A DNA stretch of 64,000 bases from JAUVXJ01 sp964433755 (GTDB taxonomy: Bacteria; Chloroflexota; Anaerolineae; UBA7937; B3-Chlor), in assembly GCA_964433755.1 (NCBI GenBank), contig CAYSSR010000008.1:20217-84216 (forward strand). The letters are read 5' to 3'. Under the pieces are notes generated by a model. That model saw only the letters and a program-made list of their open reading frames with translations. It searched no databases and was not told the origin of the DNA. Numbering within the stretch: the first letter of the stretch is position 1; every line of letters starts with the position of its first letter. Below are positions 52,019 to 60,835 of the stretch, one piece after another. A program made the position numbers and the translations under genes.

Positions 52019-52219
52019 CTAATCGCTGGTTAGCGGCCCCAGCGGAATGATGATGACCCCGACGATGTAGGCGACCAACAGAGGCACGATCGCCGTGGCC
52101 AGGCCGAGAAAGACCAGACCCAGCCTGATCAGCGTCGGATCGATGTCGTAGACTTCTCCCATGCCGCCGCAGATACCGGCGATCATCCTGTCTTCGCGAG
52201 AACGATACAACCTCCTCAT
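52019..52219 (-). CDS. PspC-domain small membrane protein
   Basis: 66 residues from ATG at 52219 with GGAGG 5 nt upstream; a longer frame to 52276 overlaps the upstream gene. RRLYRSREDRMIAGICGGMGEVYDIDPTLIRLGLVFL is the PspC signature, followed by a long hydrophobic stretch. PspC proteins sense or counter membrane stress. The gene follows the membrane protein gene 52254-52997 by 35 nt and is probably co-transcribed with it. Confidence 0.9.
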   Translation of the reverse strand: MRRLYRSREDRMIAGICGGMGEVYDIDPTLIRLGLVFLGLATAIVPLLVAYIVGVIIIPLGPLTSD

Positions 52220-52253
52220 AGGTTCCTCCAACACGTCACTCCTGGCAGCGTCC

Positions 52254-52997
52254 TCAGAGTACCTCCGGTGAGGCATGGGGGTCGAAGGGATTGGTCCTTA
52301 TGGCCAAGGAGAAGAGATAGGGATAATTCTCTTGAAGGTGCTTCATGTACGATAGCCACTCCGAGGCCAGGAGTCCGTACGCCCTCCTGATATCACCGAG
52401 CAAGTGCTCGTGATCGGTCTGCGGCACCCGAGTCACGTCGTCTCTGTGTGCCAGTTCGTCGGTGAGATGGAACACCGCCCAGAGCAGGTTCGTGAACGCC
52501 TCGTGCTCCAGCAAGTTTGGATTCTCGAGTAGCCGCAGAAGGAAGGACCTCTTGCCGACCAGGAACGTCCCAAGCTTCTTCAGGGCAGCACCATCGGCTG
52601 TGATTTGATAGTCGTAGCCGGCCAGCCGTTCGCTGAGAACGGAGAAATCCTGGTCCGAGGTCTCAGTGGTCAGGATGAGGCCATCTCTGATCTGGTCAGC
52701 ATGCGGATCGAGACTGGAGAAGGCCCTCAACAGCTCAGAGCCGACTTCGCTGAAGAAGGCCCCGATGACCATGTTCAGCTTTTGCAGGATCGCGCGCTTT
52801 TCCCTGATTGCGAGCACCTCGTGCAGAATCAGAGTGACCAACAGTACCTCGATGAACACGAAGCCGACGTCACCGATGAGATAGATGAAGATGTGGTGGA
52901 CATCGTGGAAGATCAGGTAGTGAATAACGTAGACCGCCGCTGAGAGTGCAAGAAGCGCGAGTCCCAGCAGTAGTTGCCAGTTCAGGTGTCTCTTCAT
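52254..52997 (-). CDS. Membrane protein with two N-terminal spans, unknown function
   Basis: 247 residues from ATG at 52997 (GGGAGG 11 nt upstream); the 51 extra residues of the longer frame contain no recognisable sequence. Two hydrophobic segments lie near residues 9-28 and 36-60, followed by a soluble helical domain with EKRAILQKLNMVIGAFFSEVGSELLRAFSSLD and TNLLWAVFHLTDELAHRDD. I do not recognise the family. Its partner is the PspC gene, so a role in envelope stress is possible. Confidence 0.6.
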   Translation of the reverse strand: MKRHLNWQLLLGLALLALSAAVYVIHYLIFHDVHHIFIYLIGDVGFVFIEVLLVTLILHEVLAIREKRAILQKLNMVIGAFFSEVGSELLRAFSSLDPHADQIRDGLILTTETSDQDFSVLSERLAGYDYQITADGAALKKLGTFLVGKRSFLLRLLENPNLLEHEAFTNLLWAVFHLTDELAHRDDVTRVPQTDHEHLLGDIRRAYGLLASEWLSYMKHLQENYPYLFSLAIRTNPFDPHASPEVL

Positions 52998-53120
52998 GAA
53001 TCCACAAGCCTCCCGAAAGGAATAGCTACGATCTTGGCGAAGTGGCACACTGCGTTGCCCCTGGCCTCGACGCCACCCTTCGGGCGACGTGCCGCGGACA
53101 CCACATTCGCCACTGGTCCA

Positions 53121-53150
53121 AGGATACCCAACGCCGATGAAGCGTGTCAA
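53121..53150 (-). promoter_or_regulatory. Promoter of the 52254-52997/pspC unit
   Basis: Minus strand TTGACA (53150-53145), 18 nt, TATCCT (53126-53121); about 120 nt before the ATG at 52997. Confidence 0.5.
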
Positions 53151-53201
53151 GCGAGCGTGAGAATCGGCGGAGTGCCCTGGTGGCGAAGAAGGGTTACCAG
53201 A

Positions 53202-54005
53202 CTACGAACCAAGGCCAGTGACCACATTGTCTTCGAGAGCGTTCAGGAAGTCGGCCCAGCCTTCCACACCATCGACGACAAGGTCTGCCGCCTCTCCCAA
53301 CTCCGGTGGCATCTCGCGCGAATTCACCGCCACGGCCAAGGATCTCTTCTTCGCTTGCTCGGACCAGCGCCGGAGCCCAGCGAAGGCATCTAGATCGGTC
53401 GTGTCATCCCCGGCGTAGATAGCGCCACCAACCACGCGGTCCTGGAGTAACTCGAAGACCGCCGTGCCTTTGTCAACGTCCACAGCGGGCCTCAACTCCA
53501 CGACTCGGCGGCCTTCCAGTACTTCGACCGCTGTGCCTCTGGTCAGGTCTTCGAGGAGGGAGGTGATCTCCTTCTTCGCCAGGGCTGGGTCGGGCGCTGA
53601 CCGGTAGTGGATGGAGAACCCCGTGTCCTTCTCTTCGAATCTCAGCCAGGGCGATGTGAGCCGCTGACGGGCGGTCTCGGCGATACCGCGTAGCTCCTCG
53701 AGATGGGCGAGGACCGACGGCTCCAAGTGGGTGTGACCCCTTTCCCACCGACAGAGGCCGTGATTGCCGACGTAGACGATGCCCGGCAGGCCGACGAGCT
53801 TGCGGACCTCAGTCACCTGTCTGCCCGACACGATAGCCACGAGAGGTAGATGGTGGGCTAGCCTGGCCAGGAGGCGGCGGCACCTGGCATGGACCACAGC
53901 TTGTTCGGGGGCAGGGGCGATCTCGCTAATGGTGCCGTCGAGGTCGGTGATCAGTGCCGGTGGACGGGCGTCTACGACGTGATCGAGCGCTTCCTGTGCG
54001 TTCAT
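53202..54005 (-). CDS. otsB: Trehalose-6-phosphate phosphatase
   Basis: 267 residues. HAD-fold DxD motif with nucleophile D21 and acid D23 in TDLDGTIS. VAIVSGR and YVGNHG, then YAGDDTTDLDAF near residue 215, complete the OtsB signatures. It dephosphorylates trehalose 6-phosphate to trehalose. It follows otsA by 15 nt in one operon, the pathway for compatible solute or stress protection. Confidence 0.95.
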   Translation of the reverse strand: MNAQEALDHVVDARPPALITDLDGTISEIAPAPEQAVVHARCRRLLARLAHHLPLVAIVSGRQVTEVRKLVGLPGIVYVGNHGLCRWERGHTHLEPSVLAHLEELRGIAETARQRLTSPWLRFEEKDTGFSIHYRSAPDPALAKKEITSLLEDLTRGTAVEVLEGRRVVELRPAVDVDKGTAVFELLQDRVVGGAIYAGDDTTDLDAFAGLRRWSEQAKKRSLAVAVNSREMPPELGEAADLVVDGVEGWADFLNALEDNVVTGLGS

Positions 54006-54020
54006 GACTACGAGAGGCCC

Positions 54021-55559
54021 CTAGTCCGGCAGAAGGTGCGATATGTCCACGAGCTGATCGTATAGCCAGTCACCCACAGTGTGACCCTCCACGCTGGCGC
54101 GCAGGCGAGCGGCGCGCTCTGCTCGCTTCTGGGGGGACATGACCAGGGCGCGGTGCAGAGCATCCGCCGTCTGTACCAAGTCGTAAGGGGAGACGACCAG
54201 GGCACTGTGACCTAGCTCCTCCAACGCGCCAGCCCCCTCGGACATGACCAGGACTCCATCCCGTTCGTTCACCAGTGGACCTTCCTTGGCGACGAGATTC
54301 ATGCCGTCGATGAGAGGGTTCACCAGTAGCACATCGTAGAGTTGCATGGCGGCAATAGCCCGGGCCTGATCCTCGCCAACGATGAGCTTCACCGGTTCCC
54401 ACTCACGGTCGCCATACTTCAAGTTCAGGCGCTGGGCTGCGACTATGACTTCGTCGAGGTACGTGCGATACTCCTCGATCCCGAGACGGGACGGCACCAA
54501 CAGAGCTATGAGGCGCACGTGGCCCAGATGCTCCGGGTGTCGGCTGAACAGTAGATCCAGAGCTTCGAACCCACGAACGATGTTCTTGCTGGGGTCAATG
54601 CGGTCGACTCTCAGTATAGTCTGCTCCCCGAGGCGCTCCTTCATGTGCTCTCGTTCTCGAGCGGTTCTTCGGCTTCTGGCTAGCCGCCGCAACGACCTGA
54701 GGTCCACCGAAATGGGATATGCCCGGACGAGAAGTGTCTTGCCGGCTCTCCTCACCGTCCAGTCGGAGTAACTGACCTTTGCGCCCGGCAACAGGCTCTC
54801 ACAGGTCCTCAGGAAGCTGAGCACGTAACGTTTCGTGTGGAAGCCGAGGATGTCGTTGCAGCAGAGGCTGGCCAGGATCTGCTCGCGAATAGCGGGGGGC
54901 AGAACCATCCAGTAGTCCGGCCCAGGCCAGGGGATGTGGATAAACTGCGAAACCAGACAGTTGTTGGGTAACATGGGAGCCAAAGCCCCTGGACACAGGT
55001 AGAGATGGTAGTCCTGGAGCAAGACGATGGCACAACTGTCCTCGCTCGAGGCCTGGGCGGCGATGGCCTCGGCGAAGGCCTGGTTCACGCGCTGGTAGCC
55101 CTGCCACGCTGACCACATATCGGGGGTGAAGGTGGGCACACGGACCAGGTCCCACATGTAGTGCTGGAGGAACCACAACAAAGGGTTGCTCACTGTCAAG
55201 TAGAAGAGATCGTAGGACTTCTCGTCGGCGAGCACGAATCGCACTCGGAAGTGGTAGTCCTTGGTAGAGTAGGGAAGCAGATCGCCGGGATGCCGCTCTG
55301 CGATGTCCCGGTCCTCGTCCGACATGGGGCTACAGATCCAGATGGGACTGGCATAGCGGCTGACCGCGCTGACGGCGCTCACCATGCCGCCACTTCCTCG
55401 AGTGGCGCGCACTCGCCCTGATCGTGCGCGTTGGAAGGTGATGGGTCCCCGATTAGAGGCGATGATCAGCGACCGATCGCGAAACATAGACTGGACCAAT
55501 CTGCGCAGACGTGACCTTCGTGATCGGATAGTGAGCGGATCCGGCTGTGACTCGTTCAC
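54021..55559 (-). CDS. otsA: Alpha,alpha-trehalose-phosphate synthase (GT20)
   Basis: 512 residues from GTG at 55559 (GGAGG 6 nt upstream). GT20 motifs: LIIASNRGPITF, GSGGMV (usually GGL), LLQDYHLYLCP, FIHIPWPGPDYW, ILGFHTKRY, RVDRIDPSKNI and LIDGMNLVAKE. It transfers glucose from UDP-glucose to glucose 6-phosphate. The N-terminal ~28 residues are a basic extension. Paired with otsB. Confidence 0.95.
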   Translation of the reverse strand: MNESQPDPLTIRSRRSRLRRLVQSMFRDRSLIIASNRGPITFQRARSGRVRATRGSGGMVSAVSAVSRYASPIWICSPMSDEDRDIAERHPGDLLPYSTKDYHFRVRFVLADEKSYDLFYLTVSNPLLWFLQHYMWDLVRVPTFTPDMWSAWQGYQRVNQAFAEAIAAQASSEDSCAIVLLQDYHLYLCPGALAPMLPNNCLVSQFIHIPWPGPDYWMVLPPAIREQILASLCCNDILGFHTKRYVLSFLRTCESLLPGAKVSYSDWTVRRAGKTLLVRAYPISVDLRSLRRLARSRRTAREREHMKERLGEQTILRVDRIDPSKNIVRGFEALDLLFSRHPEHLGHVRLIALLVPSRLGIEEYRTYLDEVIVAAQRLNLKYGDREWEPVKLIVGEDQARAIAAMQLYDVLLVNPLIDGMNLVAKEGPLVNERDGVLVMSEGAGALEELGHSALVVSPYDLVQTADALHRALVMSPQKRAERAARLRASVEGHTVGDWLYDQLVDISHLLPD

Positions 55560-55724
55560 GTTTCACCTCCACGAAAGGCGACGATTGGTCGACGATGGTT
55601 TGAACTACTTGGGACACGCTGATTGTGGTTCAGAGGGTGGCTGACCAGGATGACGACATCCGACTTGCAAGGGAGGTCCGAGACGTCAGCGTAACCGATG
55701 CGCCACACACCCGTCTGAGCCTTC

Positions 55725-57623
55725 CTACTGGTATAGCTCTTCAACGACGTGCTCATACTGTTCTCTGATGAAGTGTTTCCTGAGCTTCAGCGTTGCAGTG
55801 AGCTCCACCCCCGTGCGTAGCTGTTGGGGGATGATGGCGAACTTCACGACCTCCTCCCACGGTCTGATGCCCTGCTCTGTGGACGCTCTCTGCCGGATCT
55901 CCTTGGCCAGAAGCTCCTTGACCCTCGGGTCTGCTGCCAGGGTGGCGTGTTTGGCCTCTCTGTTCTCGCCGGTGGAGGTTATGCCGAGCTGTCGCGCGTG
56001 GCCCTCCAGGTTGTCCCACTCGGGGAAGACTAAGGCTCCCACGAACTTTCTGTCTGCACCCACGAGCATCACCTCGTGGATGTAGGGGCTGGTGCGGATC
56101 ATGTCCTCTATAGGCTGGGGGGTGACCCACTCACCGTTGAGCAGCTTGAAATCGTCACCTACCCGGCCCAGGATCTTCAGGTCTCCCGTAGGCGTGATCA
56201 ATCCGAAATCGCCGGTGTTGTACCACTTCAGCGGCTGCCCATCTGACGAGGGGGAGAGCACCCTACTGGTCAGTTCCGGGCTGGTGTAGCCCTTCATGAT
56301 CTGGGGACCCCTGGCATAGATGACCCCTTGTACGCCCGGCTGCACGGGGTTGAGATACCTGTCGAGGATCTGGATTTCGGTGCCGGGGATCGGCTTGCCC
56401 GCTGTATACAGTGTGCCGCCGAAGAGCCTGACGGTGAGTACAGGGGAGGCCTCCGTCATTCCATAGGCTTCCAGGACTTCGAGACCTGCGGCGTCCAGCA
56501 GGTCTTCCACGTGCTGCGGAAGGTGGCCCCCACCGAAGACGGCGCCCCTGAGGTCACCTCCCAGCGTGCTTCTCAGCTGGGAAAAGACGAGCGCATCCGC
56601 CAGCCTGTAAGCGGCGAAGTTGACTGCGGAGTCTCTGATCGCTTTCAATCTGCCACCCGTGCCGTTGTCTGGAAACGGATACCGCCCGTTCCTCTTGTTC
56701 ACAGCCTTCTTGTAGATGATTGCCCGCTCCAGGAGGCCGGCGACGACGCGGTTGAGGGGAGCTCTTTGCCTCCTGATTTGCTTGTGGACTCGTTCGTAGA
56801 GGGCCGTCCAGACCCTCGGGACGGAGGCGAAGAAGGTCGGCTTTTCGCACGCCAAGTCGTTCATCACATCCTTGGCCGTGGTATAGGACATGGAGGCCCC
56901 GAGGGACACGACCAGGTAGTCGATGGCCCGCTCGAACAGATGCCAGGGTGGCAGAAAGCTCAACACGCGTTCGTTCTCGGTCAGGTCCAGTAGGGGAGGA
57001 ACTACATCGAACAGGTAGGCGAAATTGGCGTGAGTCAGCATGGTACCCTTGGGGATACCCTGCGTTCCTGACGTGTAGACGATGGTGCAGATGTCATCTG
57101 GAGATACCTGTTGTGCTGCTTCTGACAGCAAGTTCTCGCCCTGAGCCAACCGGGTCCTTCCTTCCACGCGCACATCATCCACGGAGTAGACGTTCCGTTC
57201 CCTCCTGGTCACTCCGTCGATCACGAAGGCCGAAGCGATGAAGGGGAAGCTCTCCATCACGGGCTGGATCCTCTCCAGCACTTCCTCGTTCTCGACGATC
57301 AGAAACCTGGGGCGACAGTCGTCCACGATGCCCTCGAGTTCGGGCAGAGGAACGGCTGTGTCGCGAGGCACGTCAGGTGCACCGATGCCTTGCAGAGCCA
57401 GGTTGATCAAGATCCATTCGGGGCGATTGTCGCAGACCAATCCCACCTTGTCGCCCTTTCCGACACCCAGGCTGATCATTCCTGCTCCCAATTCGAGCAC
57501 CGTCTGGTAGGCCTCCTGGTAGGTAACCCCGTGGAAGACGCCCTCTTCCTTGATGCGCTGGAAATCCTTGTGGGCGAACCTGTGGGCCGTCCTGTGGAAG
57601 TAGCCGAACATGGTACGTTCCAT
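55725..57623 (-). CDS. Long-chain fatty-acid--CoA ligase (FAA1/FadD15-like)
   Basis: 632 residues from ATG at 57623 with GGAG 8 nt upstream; an in-frame ATG at 57734 adds 37 untypical residues. ANL superfamily: AMP-binding TIVYTSGTQGIPKGTMLTH, FLPPWHLFERAIDY, AYGMTEASP, and TGDFGLITPTGDLKILGR. The large insertion after the first third (EKPTFFASVPRVWTALYERVHKQI...) is typical of the FadD15/eukaryotic-like branch. It activates fatty acids to acyl-CoA. Own promoter at 57788-57816. Confidence 0.93.
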   Translation of the reverse strand: MERTMFGYFHRTAHRFAHKDFQRIKEEGVFHGVTYQEAYQTVLELGAGMISLGVGKGDKVGLVCDNRPEWILINLALQGIGAPDVPRDTAVPLPELEGIVDDCRPRFLIVENEEVLERIQPVMESFPFIASAFVIDGVTRRERNVYSVDDVRVEGRTRLAQGENLLSEAAQQVSPDDICTIVYTSGTQGIPKGTMLTHANFAYLFDVVPPLLDLTENERVLSFLPPWHLFERAIDYLVVSLGASMSYTTAKDVMNDLACEKPTFFASVPRVWTALYERVHKQIRRQRAPLNRVVAGLLERAIIYKKAVNKRNGRYPFPDNGTGGRLKAIRDSAVNFAAYRLADALVFSQLRSTLGGDLRGAVFGGGHLPQHVEDLLDAAGLEVLEAYGMTEASPVLTVRLFGGTLYTAGKPIPGTEIQILDRYLNPVQPGVQGVIYARGPQIMKGYTSPELTSRVLSPSSDGQPLKWYNTGDFGLITPTGDLKILGRVGDDFKLLNGEWVTPQPIEDMIRTSPYIHEVMLVGADRKFVGALVFPEWDNLEGHARQLGITSTGENREAKHATLAADPRVKELLAKEIRQRASTEQGIRPWEEVVKFAIIPQQLRTGVELTATLKLRKHFIREQYEHVVEELYQ

Positions 57624-57787
57624 GGCTGACACTCCGTGGTGCTTCCGGTTACGCGATGGGCTGGCCGCTCGGTAGGGTCTGAGACGAAGGGGCCGAGGCG
57701 CAAACCGACCCATCGTGAGCCGAGTTGGCCTCACTAGGTGGCAGAAGGCTCAGCCTGGCTTCTCAACTGCCCCTGTCTCGTCTGCAG

Positions 57788-57816
57788 ATTATAGCATGGA
57801 CGGTGCGGTGCATCAA
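57788..57816 (-). promoter_or_regulatory. Promoter of the acyl-CoA synthetase gene
   Basis: Minus strand TTGATG (57816-57811), 17 nt, TATAAT (57793-57788). It lies just beyond the stop of the unrecognised gene at 57826-58533. Confidence 0.6.
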
Positions 57817-57825
57817 TGGGGACCC

Positions 57826-58533
57826 TCATCCCGACCACCTGGTTCCCTGGGGTGAGGTCCATGCCAGTCGCACGTTCCTGGGATCGACGTCCGATTCCCA
57901 GGACGCTTGCACCAGTTCGCGCCACTTGGCCTCGTGGGGCTGGGAGTGCTGGCTGTAGACGAGCAGATACCGGTGGTCCATGAAGCGCCAGCCGTTAGGG
58001 AGGGTTCCGGAGAGGAGCAGTTTGCGGTAGGCGTGCCCGATGCGGCTGTAGTCGGCCAGGCGAGGCCGGTGGGTTCCCACCAGGTGGAGCTCGATCCCGA
58101 CTGAGCACAATGGGGGGTCTTCTGGCTGGGCCTGGTCTCTGATCTCCTTGCGGAAGACCGCGAAGTTGTCGTTTCTCAAGGCCTCAGGGGAGGCTTTGTC
58201 CACCCACCAGGGGTTGAGCACCACCACGTCGTAGGATGCTCGTTGAGCGTGGGCGTCGTCTTCCAGCACCTCGAACCGCAGATCTCCCACCTGGCACTTG
58301 AAGGGCGTGAGGTACGCCTCACGAACTATTGGCGGTGCGCCTTGGGGTGTGCCAGTTGCGAGCCGTGGTGCGCTTTCCAAGAGGGCAAGGAGTCTCTGAC
58401 GGAGGTCAGCCCGCGTGGAGAAGGAGGTGGGATCCTGTCCGAAGAGGCCCGAGAGTTGCTCCATTGTCCGCCGGGCCTTGTTTTTCAGTGCAAGGCCTTG
58501 CGGGTCAGTGCTCTGGTTCGTGGTCGGGGTCAT
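57826..58533 (-). CDS. Unrecognised protein downstream of the MTase-ATPase-PIN operon
   Basis: 235 residues, no signal peptide or membrane span. Notable segments: VREAYLTPFKCQVGDLRFEVLED, YDVVVLNPWWVDKASPEA, SVGIELHLVGTHRPRL, and NGWRFMDHRYLLVYSQHSQPHEAKWRELV. The alternation of hydrophobic strands with acidic and polar residues (GDLRFEV, VGIELHL) could fit a nuclease-like fold, but I see no complete PD-(D/E)xK set. It lies 142 nt downstream of the PIN gene on the same strand, without a clear promoter of its own, so it may be a fifth member of that operon. Confidence 0.6.
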   Translation of the reverse strand: MTPTTNQSTDPQGLALKNKARRTMEQLSGLFGQDPTSFSTRADLRQRLLALLESAPRLATGTPQGAPPIVREAYLTPFKCQVGDLRFEVLEDDAHAQRASYDVVVLNPWWVDKASPEALRNDNFAVFRKEIRDQAQPEDPPLCSVGIELHLVGTHRPRLADYSRIGHAYRKLLLSGTLPNGWRFMDHRYLLVYSQHSQPHEAKWRELVQASWESDVDPRNVRLAWTSPQGTRWSG

Positions 58534-58675
58534 ATATCGGGACGCCTACGCTTCCTCATGGTTGCTCCACTGCCTTGATCAAGCTCGGCGCCGCAGCCAC
58601 GGAGGCCTCTTCTTCCACAAGAGTGCCGTACACCGATCACCTTCGTGCCCGGTGCTGGGCCGAAGATCATTCACG

Positions 58676-59395
58676 CTACTTGTAGCCCAGTTGAGCCAAG
58701 TACTGGCGAGCGGTAAGGTGTGGGTTCTTGAGTCGTTTGGAATACCGCAGAGGGCAGCCCTCAAGGGGCGCCGGCCTGCCGGACGGGGACACGCTTGAGG
58801 AGATCCGAGTCATGATTCCTGATTGTGCTAGGGCATGGATCTTGTTCACAAAATCGACATCCCCCGTAACGACCAGATCGCATCCCGTGTGGATTGCGGC
58901 AGCCAAGTGGATAGCGTCGGGAGCGTAAACGCCGCATTGTTCGCATACGCTAAGTGCGGTTTGCCACAGCTGCACGTCCGGCGTGACGATGTCAAGCGAC
59001 ACACGCGTCGCCAATCCGACCATTCCTGCTCTCAACTGAGCCGTTGCCTGCTGCAAGCTAGGAACATGAGGGGGGAAGACGTTCTTGCGAGGATCATACC
59101 ATGCGGAGTGTCTTCGGTTGCTCGGGACGAGGTTGTTGAGCCAGAGGGTGTCTCTGTACAGCACGCTGTGCGCCTCTATCAGAGACCACTGGCACGTGAC
59201 GACTTCTATGGTGCCCATGGGGCGGGCGTGTCTCTGCAGGACTCCAAAGAGTCTTATCACTTCCTTCCGAGATACCTTGTGGCTAGCGGACCGTCGCCCC
59301 GGCAAGTGAGATCGCTTGAGAATCCAAAAGACCAGCACGTCTACGTCCACGTAGACGTGCAGAGGGCGGCGTTGCTGGGTTGGTAGCGTGGGCAT
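58676..59395 (-). CDS. PIN-domain nuclease
   Basis: 239 residues from ATG at 59395; its ribosome site GGGAGG overlaps the end of the ATPase gene. PIN acidic residues: D17 and D19 (HVYVDVDVLVFWI), E74 (SLIEAH), D160 (VYAPDAIHLAAA) and D179 (LVVTGDVDFV). The fold resembles VapC-like RNases, but at 239 residues it is much longer than toxin PIN proteins (about 130), with an extra middle helical stretch and a tail NPHLTARQYLAQLGYK. No VapB-like antitoxin precedes it. Possibly the effector nuclease of the methyltransferase-ATPase operon. Confidence 0.82.
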   Translation of the reverse strand: MPTLPTQQRRPLHVYVDVDVLVFWILKRSHLPGRRSASHKVSRKEVIRLFGVLQRHARPMGTIEVVTCQWSLIEAHSVLYRDTLWLNNLVPSNRRHSAWYDPRKNVFPPHVPSLQQATAQLRAGMVGLATRVSLDIVTPDVQLWQTALSVCEQCGVYAPDAIHLAAAIHTGCDLVVTGDVDFVNKIHALAQSGIMTRISSSVSPSGRPAPLEGCPLRYSKRLKNPHLTARQYLAQLGYK

Positions 59396-59401
59396 TGGAC
59401 A

Positions 59402-60802
59402 CTACCTCCCCTTCACCGTACGCTTCTGCGTATCTGCCGACTTCATGCTCCGGAACTCCTCTAGCGCAGCCTCCACGACCTCAGGCGATACAGTCTCTAT
59501 CCCGTGCTCAGCACAATGAGAAAGCAGTTGGTACCCGAATTGCAGCGCGTTCCTTGGGGTTGGGTCGGGCAGGCCGGCAGTTATTTGGGAAACGACTTTC
59601 TGCGATAGCGGGAACAGCGGTCCATGGTCATCAGGCTTGGTCCGTGTCCTCGCTCGCTCAAGGTAGAACGCGTAGAGCCTAGTCAACGATTCCGCATCCA
59701 AAGCACCCAGTCGGATGACAGTTGGCAGTCTATCACTCAGCGGGGGCGCTTCCTCGGTGAGCCGATTCCACGCCTCAGGGGTGATGGCGAGCACCAGACC
59801 GAGGCCGACTTGCACCCGATTGAGCATCTCCATCAGTGTGTACATGTAGTCTGCCTTCTGACGCCTGGTGAGCAAATAGCCGGCGGGAACCTCCTCGAAC
59901 TCATCAATGAGGAGGAAAGTGTAGGCATAGCCATTGATCCTTGTCATCCTGAGCAGATCCTCAAGGAACTCGGGAGCACTCATTAGTGGCACTTTGCGCC
60001 GCTTTCCTAGAGCGAGTAGGGACTCCCAGGTCTCTCTGCTGGTGTGGTCCTTGGCGAGAAGCAACGCGACGAAAGCGTCGATCACCTCTAGCGGAGATTC
60101 TGGATCGAGAGAGCGCTGGTACAATCCCACGAAGTAATCACGCAATAGTTGCCGATTCCACCCTTGGGAGTCGCAGGCTTCCAGGAATCGCCGATGGTCG
60201 GCCAGGTTCTCGGTGTCAAAAACGGGATGGAGAGTGCGATTGCCGGCAGGATCTTCGCCACTAGCGAAGATTGTCCCCTGCAACTGGCGCTGCAGAGACT
60301 TCAGGTGCTCCGATTGACTGTCGATGTCTTGCGCGATCTCGGAGCGCACGCAGAACCACAGCATCTTTCGCACGGTATCCTCGCCTAGGCTCTTGAGAAT
60401 CCCGCGATTCAGATCCTGGGCCTCCAGTCTGGGACGGTCCACGTAGATTGATAGTGCCTTGTCGTCTCCAGCCCCCAATCGCTCGTTTATCTGGTGGTGC
60501 ATGAGACGCAGCAGGTGCGACTTTCCCGTACCATAGGCACCGATGATGACCAGTCCCTGTGTCGAAGAGCGATTGCCAAATGCTGTGCGTATGAACCGGC
60601 CTATGCGCGGGGCGATTTCACCGCCATGTTCGTCCCTCAGTGGCGGGCCGTCGGGAGCATCGGGAGAGATGCCACTGGGCGGAAAGGGATTGTGCGTGAG
60701 GAGGAAGTGCGTACTGAGCCAGGCGGCCTCTGCCTCCAGCTCGACACGCGCGGCTGCCGCCTCGCGCAAGCCAAAGATGTCATTGCCGCTTTCGTCTGTC
60801 AT
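59402..60802 (-). CDS. AAA/ORC-like P-loop ATPase
   Basis: 466 residues. Walker A GAYGTGKSH (88-96), Walker B FLLIDEFEEV (296-305), sensor-like LVLAITPEAWNRL (336-348) and a polar RLPTVIRLGALD (358-369) before a helical lid. The GxYGxGKSHLLR form with DEFEEV recalls the DUF2791/BrxD-like ATPases of BREX-type and other defence loci and ORC/Cdc6-type proteins. No helicase motifs. It probably acts on DNA or remodels its operon partners. The stop lies 6 nt before the PIN gene start. Confidence 0.85.
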   Translation of the reverse strand: MTDESGNDIFGLREAAAARVELEAEAAWLSTHFLLTHNPFPPSGISPDAPDGPPLRDEHGGEIAPRIGRFIRTAFGNRSSTQGLVIIGAYGTGKSHLLRLMHHQINERLGAGDDKALSIYVDRPRLEAQDLNRGILKSLGEDTVRKMLWFCVRSEIAQDIDSQSEHLKSLQRQLQGTIFASGEDPAGNRTLHPVFDTENLADHRRFLEACDSQGWNRQLLRDYFVGLYQRSLDPESPLEVIDAFVALLLAKDHTSRETWESLLALGKRRKVPLMSAPEFLEDLLRMTRINGYAYTFLLIDEFEEVPAGYLLTRRQKADYMYTLMEMLNRVQVGLGLVLAITPEAWNRLTEEAPPLSDRLPTVIRLGALDAESLTRLYAFYLERARTRTKPDDHGPLFPLSQKVVSQITAGLPDPTPRNALQFGYQLLSHCAEHGIETVSPEVVEAALEEFRSMKSADTQKRTVKGR

Positions 60803-60835
60803 ATTCGCTCAACCTCGCTTCCTGAAGTCAGGGTA

